From Lysinibacillus sphaericus (GTDB taxonomy: Bacteria > Bacillota > Bacilli > Bacillales_A > Planococcaceae): a stretch of 64,000 bases of DNA. Of the stretch, positions 26,474-37,919 are shown in pieces. Location: assembly GCF_001629735.1 (NCBI RefSeq), contig NZ_CP015224.1, forward strand, positions 372,001 to 436,000, written 5' to 3'. Each line of letters begins with the position of its first letter. The stretch's first letter is position 1. Both the position numbers and the translations under genes were made by a program. The notes beneath the pieces are model-generated. The model did not search any database. It saw only the letters and a list, made by a program, of their open reading frames with translations, and had not been told where the DNA came from.

Positions 26474-27483
26474 TGACTATTGATTATCATGTACATTTAG
26501 AAGAGGGTCCTTATTCATCGCGCTGGCTAGAGCGTACATCACAGGCGCTTGAGTTCTTTCAATGTGTGGATGCATCTGCACAAGGTTCAAAGGAGCAAAT
26601 GACCTATCAACTTCAGAGGTTAACAAAGAGGGTTCAAAATGGCTGTTATAGTGAGGAATGGTTAGATTTATATCTTCAGCAAGCAAAGCGGCTTGGATTA
26701 CGTGAGGTAGGCATTGTTGATCACTTATATCGTTTTAAGGAGACGCGCGCTTATTTCGAGCGCTTTATGAAGTTGGACGATAGTGAGATTGGTCAATTAC
26801 AGCAATATTGGCTGGATCGTGTCATGACAGAAAATATCGATTCTTTTGTCTCTACCATTCAGCAGGCGAAGGAAAAATGGCACCAAGAAGGAATTGCCTT
26901 AAAACTAGGTATAGAGGCAGATTATTTTATAGGTGGGGAGATGGAACTAACTTCATTATTAGCAGACCACCCATGGGATTATGTCATCGGTTCAGTCCAT
27001 TTTGTGGATGGATGGGGCTTTGATAATCCCCAAACAGAACATCTATTTGAACAAATGAATCCGCAAGCATTACAAGAAAATTATGAACGATTCTTTATGA
27101 CTGTTGAAAACATGATTCAGTCCAAACTATTTGATTTTGTTGCCCATCTTGACAACTTTAAAGTATTTAATTATCAGGTAGAGGATCAGGCTTTTCTGAA
27201 AGTTTGGTATGAGCGTATCGCACAAGCTTTAACGTCAACCCAAACTGCCACTGAGATCAATGCCGGCTTGTATTATCGTTATCCTGTAAAAGAAATGTGC
27301 CCTGGCCCTCGTTTTTTACAAACCTTACTTGATTATGGGGTTATTTTTACTGTATCCTCAGATGCCCATTTCCCTGATGATTTAGGAAAATATACATTTG
27401 CCAATACGGACTTGCTCAAGAGTCATGGGGTTCAATCTCTTGTCTCTTTTGAACAACGCATTAAAAAATTTATAGAAATATAG
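26473..27483 (+). CDS. PHP-domain phosphoesterase
   Basis: A 336-residue protein of the PHP (polymerase and histidinol phosphatase) fold. Metal-binding elements appear in order: DYHVHLEEG, EVGIVDHLYRF, GIEADYF, VIGSVHFVDGW, HLDNFKV and SSDAHFPDD. It resembles histidinol-phosphatase HisK-like proteins, but no his genes are nearby and the operon points to hydrolysis of a phosphate ester from the imported compound. ATG 26473 is 8 bases after GGAGGG and overlaps the DeoR stop by one base. Confidence 0.85.
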   Translation: MTIDYHVHLEEGPYSSRWLERTSQALEFFQCVDASAQGSKEQMTYQLQRLTKRVQNGCYSEEWLDLYLQQAKRLGLREVGIVDHLYRFKETRAYFERFMKLDDSEIGQLQQYWLDRVMTENIDSFVSTIQQAKEKWHQEGIALKLGIEADYFIGGEMELTSLLADHPWDYVIGSVHFVDGWGFDNPQTEHLFEQMNPQALQENYERFFMTVENMIQSKLFDFVAHLDNFKVFNYQVEDQAFLKVWYERIAQALTSTQTATEINAGLYYRYPVKEMCPGPRFLQTLLDYGVIFTVSSDAHFPDDLGKYTFANTDLLKSHGVQSLVSFEQRIKKFIEI

Positions 27484-27493
27484 ATACTGGAGA

Positions 27494-27524
27494 AGGCACT
27501 AAAGTTTTATATTAGTGTCTTTTA
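27494..27524 (+). terminator. Terminator after the importer operon
   Basis: GGCACTAA and TTAGTGTC form an 8-base stem with one wobble, followed by TTTTA. Moderate strength. Confidence 0.6.
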
Positions 27525-27536
27525 TGGGTGCTACAT

Positions 27537-28865
27537 ATGTACAATCTAGTGCGCATACAAATGAATAAATTCATTTTTACTAGAGAGGCGATCGAATTGT
27601 CATACCTACAGGAACAACCTTTTTTGCCTATTGTTATACAGTCAGGACAGCATGCCTACGGGGTAGCCCGTTCTTTTTATGAAGCTTATCATATTAAGAG
27701 CCTTGTTATTGAGCCAGCTAGAGAGCGAGGGAATTTCCGATCACTTTTCTCCGGTGGTGCACAGGGCATCGCCACTCAAAATAGTGGTATCCTCGAATTT
27801 CAATATGTAGAGCATTTAGATGACCCTCACTATTTTGTGCAAGCGCTGCAGATGCTGGCGAAGCAGTTTCAGCATCAACGATTGATTTTATTAGTGTGTG
27901 ACTGCTTATACGCAGAGCTAATCATTCAAAATAAAGAGGAGCTAGAAAAATATTTTATTTTACCCTATATCGACCAAGCTTTGCTAAAGAAGGTTCAAAC
28001 GAAGGAAAAATTTTATCAACTTTGTGACTTATATAAGTTAAAATACCCCCAAACAGTGACTGTAACAAAGGAACAACAGACAAACTGCGTTATACCATTC
28101 CACTACCCAATCATTATTAAACCTTCTAATTCTGTGGCGTACTCTAGCTGCTCCTTTCCTGAGAAGAAAAAAATTTATCTTGCCCATAATGACAGTGAGG
28201 TGCAAAAGATTGTTCACTGTATTTATCGCTCAAGCTATCAAGATTCCTTAATTTTACAAGAGTTTATCCCCGGTGATGATTCGTTCATTCGTGTGTTAGA
28301 TGTTTATGTAGGGAGGGATAAAACAGTGAAATTGATGTGTTTAAGCAATAAGCTATTTGAGGACCCCTCTCCGCAAAACAAGGGCATCTCTTTAGCTGTC
28401 ATGACCGATTATGATGAACAATTGATGGATACAATACGGCATCTGTTGGAGGACATTGGTTATACGGGCTTTGCCAATTTTGATATGAAATATGATCCGC
28501 GAGATGGGGAGTACAAGTTATTTGAGCTGAATTTACGAGCCGGTTCTTCCAGCTATTATGTGACAGCGAGCGGCCATAACTACATGCAATATGTAGTGGA
28601 TGATTATCTATTCCACATCCCGCTTGAACGAACATATGTCCAAACTAAGCATTTGTGGTCACTACTGCCTCCCAGAACCTTATATAAATGTATGGGGAAT
28701 GAAAAATTAAAAATGGAAGCAAAACGTTTAGTGAAACAAGGTCAATATACAAATGCTTTATTTTATAAAGAGGATATGAGTATGAAGCGTTGGATTAAGC
28801 TGAAATTATACGATGGATACTTATATATCAAGCATAGGAAGTATTTTATTAATCGGGACGTTTAG
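27537..28865 (+). CDS. ATP-grasp ligase, D-aspartate ligase (Asl)-like
   Basis: A 442-residue ATP-grasp enzyme. Order: an N-terminal pre-ATP-grasp domain (FLPIVIQSGQHAYGVARSF, YFILPYIDQ), then PIIIKPSNSVAYSSCSF, ILQEFIPGDDSFIRVLDVYV and YTGFANFDMKYDPRDGEYK with FELNLRAGSS, the Mg/ATP site. The last segments and the PYIDQ region closely match the Enterococcus faecium D-aspartate ligase as I recall it; that enzyme adds D-Asp to the lysine of peptidoglycan precursors. Lysinibacillus has Lys-D-Asp cross-links, which fits. ATG 27537 is about 7 bases after GGGTG; ATG 27561 is possible. Confidence 0.8.
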   Translation: MYNLVRIQMNKFIFTREAIELSYLQEQPFLPIVIQSGQHAYGVARSFYEAYHIKSLVIEPARERGNFRSLFSGGAQGIATQNSGILEFQYVEHLDDPHYFVQALQMLAKQFQHQRLILLVCDCLYAELIIQNKEELEKYFILPYIDQALLKKVQTKEKFYQLCDLYKLKYPQTVTVTKEQQTNCVIPFHYPIIIKPSNSVAYSSCSFPEKKKIYLAHNDSEVQKIVHCIYRSSYQDSLILQEFIPGDDSFIRVLDVYVGRDKTVKLMCLSNKLFEDPSPQNKGISLAVMTDYDEQLMDTIRHLLEDIGYTGFANFDMKYDPRDGEYKLFELNLRAGSSSYYVTASGHNYMQYVVDDYLFHIPLERTYVQTKHLWSLLPPRTLYKCMGNEKLKMEAKRLVKQGQYTNALFYKEDMSMKRWIKLKLYDGYLYIKHRKYFINRDV

Positions 28866-28957
28866 CGCCTAATAGATAATAGAACTTGAAAATGGACGAA
28901 TCAATCCTTTCAGCTACTTGTAATTAAGTCGAAACCACGACATTTGAAGCGCAAGCC

Positions 28958-28987
28958 TTGTAGGAAGTATCAACTATTCAGTATAAT
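28958..28987 (+). promoter_or_regulatory. Probable sigma-A promoter for miaB
   Basis: -35 TTGTAG at 28958-28963, an 18-base spacer and a perfect -10 TATAAT at 28982-28987, about 55 bases before miaB. Confidence 0.65.
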
Positions 28988-29043
28988 AGTAAGATGGAAA
29001 TTCAAGTGCATGGATTTCGTTTGAAAGGAGTTACCTGATTGCG

Positions 29044-30588
29044 ATGAATGAGGAACAACGCTTAGCTAATCAACAGGTCAATCAACCAAAAAAAGAAGAC
29101 AAGCCTGAAAAGGATTACAGTAAATATTTTGAGAAGGTCTTTACGGCACCTTCCTTAAAAGATGCTAAAAAACGTGGCAAAGAAGATGTGAAATACCATA
29201 AGGATTTTAGCATTGACGAACAATTTGCAGGAATGGGTAAAGATCGTACTTTTTACATTCGTACTTATGGCTGCCAAATGAATGAGCATGACACAGAAGT
29301 AATGGCTGGTATTTTTATGCAGCTGGGTTACACACCAACTGAAATAATTGAAGAGGCTGACGTGGTCTTGCTGAATACATGTGCCATTCGAGAAAATGCT
29401 GAAAACAAAGTATTTGGAGAACTTGGTTTCCTGTTGAAATATAAACGAAAAAACCCAGAGATGCTAATCGGGGTTTGTGGCTGTATGTCGCAAGAGGAAT
29501 CTGTTGTTAATAAAATTTTAAGAAGCTATCCACATGTCGATATGGTTTTTGGAACGCACAATATTCACCGCCTACCAAACATTCTTAAGGAAGCTTACAT
29601 GTCGAAAGAGATGGTCGTAGAAGTTTGGTCAAAAGAAGGCGATGTGATTGAAAATCTGCCGAAAAAACGCCTTGGTTCCATTAAAGCATGGGTTAATATT
29701 ATGTATGGTTGCGATAAATTCTGTACGTATTGTATCGTACCGTATACACGTGGAAAAGAGCGGAGTCGTCGTCCAGAGGAGATCATTGCTGAGGTTCGAG
29801 AGCTAGCGGCAGCGGGCTATCAAGAGATCATGTTGCTTGGTCAAAATGTCAACGCTTACGGGAAAGACTTTGAGGATATCGAATATCGTCTTGGTGATTT
29901 AATGGATGCTTTAAGAAAAATTGATATTCCAAGAATTCGTTTTACAACGAGTCACCCTCGAGATTTTGATGATCATTTAATCGAAGTACTTGCAAAACGT
30001 GGTAATTTAGTAGAGCATATTCATTTACCAGTACAATCTGGCTCTAATGACATTTTAAAAATTATGGCTCGTAAATATACACGTGAGCATTTCCTGACAT
30101 TAGTAGAAAAAATTAAGGCTGCCATTCCTGAAGTAACATTAACGACAGATATTATTGTTGGCTACCCAAATGAAACAGAGGAACAATTCGAGGAAACGCT
30201 TTCCTTATACCGTGAAGTTGGCTTTGAGGCAGCATTTACGTATATATATTCTCCTCGTGAAGGGACACCGGCTGCAAAAATGGTCGATAATGTACCTGAA
30301 GAGGTGAAAAAGGAACGACTTCAACGTTTAAATGAAGTTGTGGGTGAGTATTCTCGTAAAGCCTTAGAGCGTTTAAATGGTGAGGTTGTCGAAGTGTTAG
30401 TTGAAGGAACAAGTAAACGACGAGATGATGTGCTTGCAGGCTATACACGTAAAAATCGTTTGGTCAATTTTAAAGGACCAGCAGAAGTAATTGGTCAATT
30501 AGTAAAGGTTAAAATTATCGAGACTACATCTTATTCACTTACTGGTGAGTTTTTGGAAGTCGTAAAAAATGAAAAGGTGGAAGCGTAA
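29044..30588 (+). CDS. miaB: tRNA (2-methylthio-N6-dimethylallyladenosine) methylthiotransferase
   Basis: A radical-SAM enzyme that adds the methylthio group to i6A37 of tRNA, acting after MiaA. The 514-residue protein has an N-terminal UPF0004 domain ([15 protein letters not shown] with Cys77), the radical-SAM cysteines Cys223, Cys227 and Cys230 in [16 protein letters not shown], and a C-terminal TRAM domain. The start ATG 29044 has AAGGAG about 13 bases upstream. It abuts ricA with no gap, as in bacilli where miaB precedes ymcA. Confidence 0.97.
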
Positions 30589-31026
30589 ATGACACAAATC
30601 TTATACACAAAAGAAGATTTAATTAAAAAATCACATGAAATTGCACATATGATTGCAAATACACCAGAGGTTGAATTTTTCAAAAAAGCAGAAGCTCAAA
30701 TCAATGAAAATCAACAAGTACGTGAACGAATTGCTAGTCTAAAAAGTTTACAAAAACAGGCTGTTAATTTCCAACACTTAGGGAAAGAAAAAGCGCTTAA
30801 AATGATTGAAGATAAAATTGCAAAAATCGAAGAAGAAATTAATGATATCCCAGTTGTTCAACAATTTAAAGAATCACAAGGCGATGTTAATGATTTATTG
30901 CAATTAGTATCGAATACAATCGCTAATAATGTAACAAATGAGATTATCCGCTCAACAGGCGGCGATGTGCTACGTGGTGAAACGGGTTCATATGTAGATA
31001 ATTCTCAACCAGGTAGCTGTTCTTAA
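30589..31026 (+). CDS. ricA: RicA/YmcA (YlbF-YmcA family regulator)
   Basis: A 145-residue helical protein, part of the RicA-RicF-RicT complex that in B. subtilis directs RNase Y cleavage and promotes competence, biofilm and sporulation. Typical family sequence runs from ILYTKEDLIKKSHEIA to LLQLVSNTIANNVTNEII, and the tail reads TGGDVLRGETGSYVDNS. Only one cysteine (Cys144) is present, near the end. ATG 30589 directly follows the miaB stop. It ends at a strong terminator. Confidence 0.93.
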   Translation: MTQILYTKEDLIKKSHEIAHMIANTPEVEFFKKAEAQINENQQVRERIASLKSLQKQAVNFQHLGKEKALKMIEDKIAKIEEEINDIPVVQQFKESQGDVNDLLQLVSNTIANNVTNEIIRSTGGDVLRGETGSYVDNSQPGSCS

Positions 31027-31041
31027 CAGATTATAGAAGTA

Positions 31042-31074
31042 AAGCTCGAATGACAGCATTCGAGCTTTTTTATG
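31042..31074 (+). terminator. ricA terminator
   Basis: Perfect 11-base arms AAGCTCGAATG (31042-31052) and CATTCGAGCTT (31057-31067), then a T run. Confidence 0.93.
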
Positions 31075-31220
31075 TTCATTTCTATGGAGGAATGCTCATG
31101 CTATAGCAGTCTCTTTCTGAAAGAGTTCTAGAGGAATCATTTAATTCTCTAAAATATATGTTCACCCAATGGGCGCAACCTGCATATGATGGAGTGAAAA
31201 GAGTCGAAGGAGGAATTGCG

Positions 31221-31814
31221 CTGAAACGTTTACGACAAATCGTGACGAAAGCAGTAGTTGCCAAAGGGAAGAAGAGAACGGAAGAGCGTGTAACATTATC
31301 ACCAACAAATAAACCGACAAGTATTTTAGGATGCTGGGTAATTAACCATACTTGCTCTGCTAAAAGAGTCGGGAAATTTGTAGAAGTAACAGGGAAATTT
31401 GATGTCAATGTATGGTATGCCTACAGTAATCATTCGAAGACAGCTGTGTTTTCGGAAACAATTCACTATAAAGACAAAGTGAAGCTTCACTATCGAGAAG
31501 GGGAAATTAGTGTTGGTGATGATGTTCGTGTACGGGTAATACAAGAACCAAATTGTATTGAAGCAGTTATTTCTTCATGTGGTACGAAATTTGAAATTGT
31601 AGTGGAACGTGAAGTGGTTGTGGAAGTAATGGGTGAAACAACAATTTGTATTAGTGTACATCCGCTAGATTATGAAGAAGACTGGAGCTTTAATGATGAG
31701 AGTTCATCATCCTCATCCTCATCTAGCTCGAGCTCAAGCTCATCTTCAAGCTCTGATGGAGAAGGTAGGTATGTATTAGAGTCATCATCGTTTCCTGATG
31801 AACGACCAAGATAA
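31221..31814 (+). CDS. cotE: Outer spore coat morphogenetic protein CotE, apparent CTG start
   Basis: CotE nucleates the outer spore coat. The conserved domain (IVTKAVVAKGKK, PTSILGCWVINH, FDVNVWYAYSNHSKT, QEPNCIEAVIS, VVEVMGETTI) aligns throughout with B. subtilis CotE. No ATG/GTG/TTG gives a family-like N-terminus: ATG 31158 has no ribosome site and would add 21 foreign residues. CTG 31221 lies 7 bases after AAGGAGG (31207-31213), and its product MKRLRQIVTKAVV aligns residue for residue with the B. subtilis start. The C-terminus carries 18 consecutive serines where B. subtilis has an acidic tail. Length is 197 residues. Confidence 0.92.
   Translation: MKRLRQIVTKAVVAKGKKRTEERVTLSPTNKPTSILGCWVINHTCSAKRVGKFVEVTGKFDVNVWYAYSNHSKTAVFSETIHYKDKVKLHYREGEISVGDDVRVRVIQEPNCIEAVISSCGTKFEIVVEREVVVEVMGETTICISVHPLDYEEDWSFNDESSSSSSSSSSSSSSSSSSDGEGRYVLESSSFPDERPR
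31701..31754 (+). repeat. Poly-serine tract in cotE
   Basis: Eighteen consecutive serine codons using AGT, TCA, TCC, TCT, AGC and TCG. The mixed codons argue that the serines are maintained by selection rather than being a simple slippage artefact. Confidence 0.9.
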
Positions 31815-31835
31815 TTTTAGAAACCATCATTTTTC

Positions 31836-31898
31836 GATACATGCGAAACGCTAGCATCTTAAAAAAGGTGAATGAAGCGTTTCGCATGTATCTTTTGT
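31836..31898 (+). terminator. cotE terminator
   Basis: Perfect 17-base arms (31836-31852 and 31876-31892, GATACATGCGAAACGCT and complement) around a 23-base loop, followed by TTTTGTTA. Confidence 0.85.
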
Positions 31899-31941
31899 TA
31901 TAATAAAAGTATCTATAGGTAAGAGCGAGGTAAATATTTAT

Positions 31942-34512
31942 ATGACAACATATACACCAATGATGCAACAGTATCTGCAGGTTAAGGAAGATTACAAGGA
32001 TGCCTTTTTATTTTTTAGATTAGGTGACTTTTATGAAATGTTTTTTGAGGATGCCATCAATGCCTCACAAATTTTAGAAATTACATTAACGAGCCGAGAT
32101 GCAGGGGCAAAAGAGCGAATTCCCATGTGTGGTGTGCCGCATCATTCAGCTAAAAATTATATTGAAACACTTGTGCAAAAAGGCTATAAAGTGGCCATTT
32201 GTGAACAAACGGAAGATCCAAAGCAAGCAAAAGGCGTGGTCAAACGTGAAGTGGTTCAACTCATCACACCAGGTACAATTATGGAAGGTAAGACACTTGA
32301 AGGGAAATCCAATCATTTTATTGGAGCAGCCGAACAACTGGATGACACAACATTTGGCTATGCATATCTAGATTTATCAACAGGTGAAGCCGTGGCTTCT
32401 TCCATTGAAGGCGATGGCAAAGCATTATTAATGCAAATGCAGGCCTATGGTATTCGTGAACTTATTGTAACGGATAGTTTACAGCTATTGTTAGCAGAAC
32501 ATGCTGCAAATGCTGCCATTGTACTGTCAGTGGAAGCCGATGAAATGACGATGGATAAAGCAGCTAGCTATGTAGAAGCTGTTCCGCCAGCCTTACAAAT
32601 TTCATGCCTTCGATTATTGGCCTATATAGATAAAACACAAATGCGTTCGTTATCACATATTCAAGCATTTACGTTTAATGAAATGAAGCATTATTTACGC
32701 ATTGATTCTAGCTCAAAGCGGAATTTAGAGCTCATTCAATCCATTCGCGGTGGAGATCAAAAAGGGACACTGTTATGGTTACTCGATGATACCGTCACAG
32801 CAATGGGTGGCCGTAAATTAAAACAATGGCTACATCAGCCGCTTGCCACACGCTCAGCTATTGAGTCTAGACTAGCGATTGTGACTGATTTATTGGAAGA
32901 ATATTTTGTTAGAACAGAGTTACAAACTGCCTTAAAACAGGTATATGATTTAGAGCGTCTAGCTGGTCGAGTTGCTTTTGGCAATGTAGGTGGCCGTGAT
33001 TTAGCACAATTACGAGATTCGTTGCGCCAAGTGCCAGCTATTCAGCAGCAGCTAATGGGTGCAGGTAAGGAGACCCTCCAACAAATAGGGGTAGCACTCG
33101 ATACATGTACAGATGTTGTGGAACTTTTAGCAAAAGCCATAACGGACAATCCACCTATTACCATTAAAGAAGGTGATGTGATTCGAGACGGCTATCATGG
33201 ACGATTAGACGAGCTTCGATATGCCGCCCGTAATGGTAAGGATTGGATCGCTCAGTTGGAGCAAGAGGAGCGACTAAAAACAGGCATTAAAAACTTAAAA
33301 ATAGGCTATAATCGCATCTTTGGTTATTATATTGAAATTACTAAATCTAATATTCATTTAGCGGATTTAACTCGTTATGAACGTAAACAAACGCTTGCTA
33401 ATGCAGAGCGCTATATCACACAGGAACTAAAAGAAAAAGAAGCGTTGATTTTAAATGCTGAGGAAGAAAGCCTAGCACTAGAGTATAACTTATTTGTAGA
33501 AATTCGAGATGCATTAAAGGAATTTATTCCACGTGTACAGGCACTGGCAGCGAGCATAAGTGAGTTAGATGTTTTGCTAAGCTTTGCTAGCATCTCAGAA
33601 AAATATCGTTTTACAAAACCACAATTCCATAACGGACGAGCGCTCGAAATAATTGAGGGTCGCCATCCTGTTGTGGAAAAGATGTTAAACAAGCAAATGT
33701 ATGTACCAAACGATTGTGTGCTAGAGGAGCAGAACAACATGATGCTTATTACGGGACCAAATATGTCTGGTAAAAGTACCTACATGCGTCAGGTAGCATT
33801 AATTGTCGTCATGGCACAAATGGGCTGCTATGTACCTGCTGAAAAGGCTAAGCTACCTATCACTGACCAAATTTTCACTCGCATCGGAGCAGCTGATGAT
33901 TTAGCAGCTGGGCAATCAACATTTATGGTGGAAATGCTTGAGTCTCAACACGCCATTATGCATGCCACAAAAAACAGTTTAATGTTATTTGATGAAATTG
34001 GGCGAGGAACCTCTACTTATGATGGGATGAGTTTAGCTCAATCCATGATGGAGTATATTCATGACAAAATCGGTGCCAATACGTTGTTTTCTACGCATTA
34101 TCATGAATTAACAGCTCTTGAAAAGGATTTGCCACGCTTACAAAATGTCCATGTGGCAGCTACCGAAAAAAATGGCATGGTTGTCTTCCTGCATAAGGTG
34201 AAAAAAGGCGCTGCTGATAAATCATACGGTATTCATGTGGCACAATTGGCGCAGCTACCAGAAGAAATTTTGGCAAGAGCTCGTGTGCTATTGGAAAACT
34301 TTGAGGCTGGGAACGAAGTAGTGGCTGAAGCACAGAAAATAGCAGAACCACCACTGCAAATGTCTTTATTTACTGAAGAAGAGCCAATGGCACCAGCTGA
34401 GGCAGAGGTACTAAAAAAATTAGAGAAAGTTAATATTTTAGGAACTTCACCGATGCAGGCGATGAATATTTTATATGAGTTACAGCAAGAGTTATTAAAC
34501 ATGAAAAAATAA
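31942..34512 (+). CDS. mutS: DNA mismatch repair protein MutS
   Basis: An 856-residue mismatch-recognition ATPase. The N-terminal mismatch-binding domain carries the Phe-x-Glu motif in FRLGDFYEMFFEDA, and the ATPase has Walker A GPNMSGKSTYMRQ near residue 605, followed by AAGQSTFMVEM and LFDEIGRGTSTYDG. It works with MutL, encoded 15 bases downstream. Position after cotE matches B. subtilis. Full length, no disruption. Confidence 0.98.
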   Translation: MTTYTPMMQQYLQVKEDYKDAFLFFRLGDFYEMFFEDAINASQILEITLTSRDAGAKERIPMCGVPHHSAKNYIETLVQKGYKVAICEQTEDPKQAKGVVKREVVQLITPGTIMEGKTLEGKSNHFIGAAEQLDDTTFGYAYLDLSTGEAVASSIEGDGKALLMQMQAYGIRELIVTDSLQLLLAEHAANAAIVLSVEADEMTMDKAASYVEAVPPALQISCLRLLAYIDKTQMRSLSHIQAFTFNEMKHYLRIDSSSKRNLELIQSIRGGDQKGTLLWLLDDTVTAMGGRKLKQWLHQPLATRSAIESRLAIVTDLLEEYFVRTELQTALKQVYDLERLAGRVAFGNVGGRDLAQLRDSLRQVPAIQQQLMGAGKETLQQIGVALDTCTDVVELLAKAITDNPPITIKEGDVIRDGYHGRLDELRYAARNGKDWIAQLEQEERLKTGIKNLKIGYNRIFGYYIEITKSNIHLADLTRYERKQTLANAERYITQELKEKEALILNAEEESLALEYNLFVEIRDALKEFIPRVQALAASISELDVLLSFASISEKYRFTKPQFHNGRALEIIEGRHPVVEKMLNKQMYVPNDCVLEEQNNMMLITGPNMSGKSTYMRQVALIVVMAQMGCYVPAEKAKLPITDQIFTRIGAADDLAAGQSTFMVEMLESQHAIMHATKNSLMLFDEIGRGTSTYDGMSLAQSMMEYIHDKIGANTLFSTHYHELTALEKDLPRLQNVHVAATEKNGMVVFLHKVKKGAADKSYGIHVAQLAQLPEEILARARVLLENFEAGNEVVAEAQKIAEPPLQMSLFTEEEPMAPAEAEVLKKLEKVNILGTSPMQAMNILYELQQELLNMKK

Positions 34513-34527
34513 AGGAGTGATACGTTA

Positions 34528-37901
<3,374 letters not shown>

Positions 37902-37919
37902 CTATTGGGGGAAAAAGGT

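Noticed and set aside
31158-31220. An ATG-started 5' extension of cotE
   Set aside because: There is no ribosome site and no match to CotE; the strong site at 31207-31213 lies inside it, so translation is likely to start after it.
31701-31754. The poly-serine region as a CRISPR or tandem-repeat array
   Set aside because: It is a single in-frame low-complexity tract within cotE with irregular codons and no spacers.
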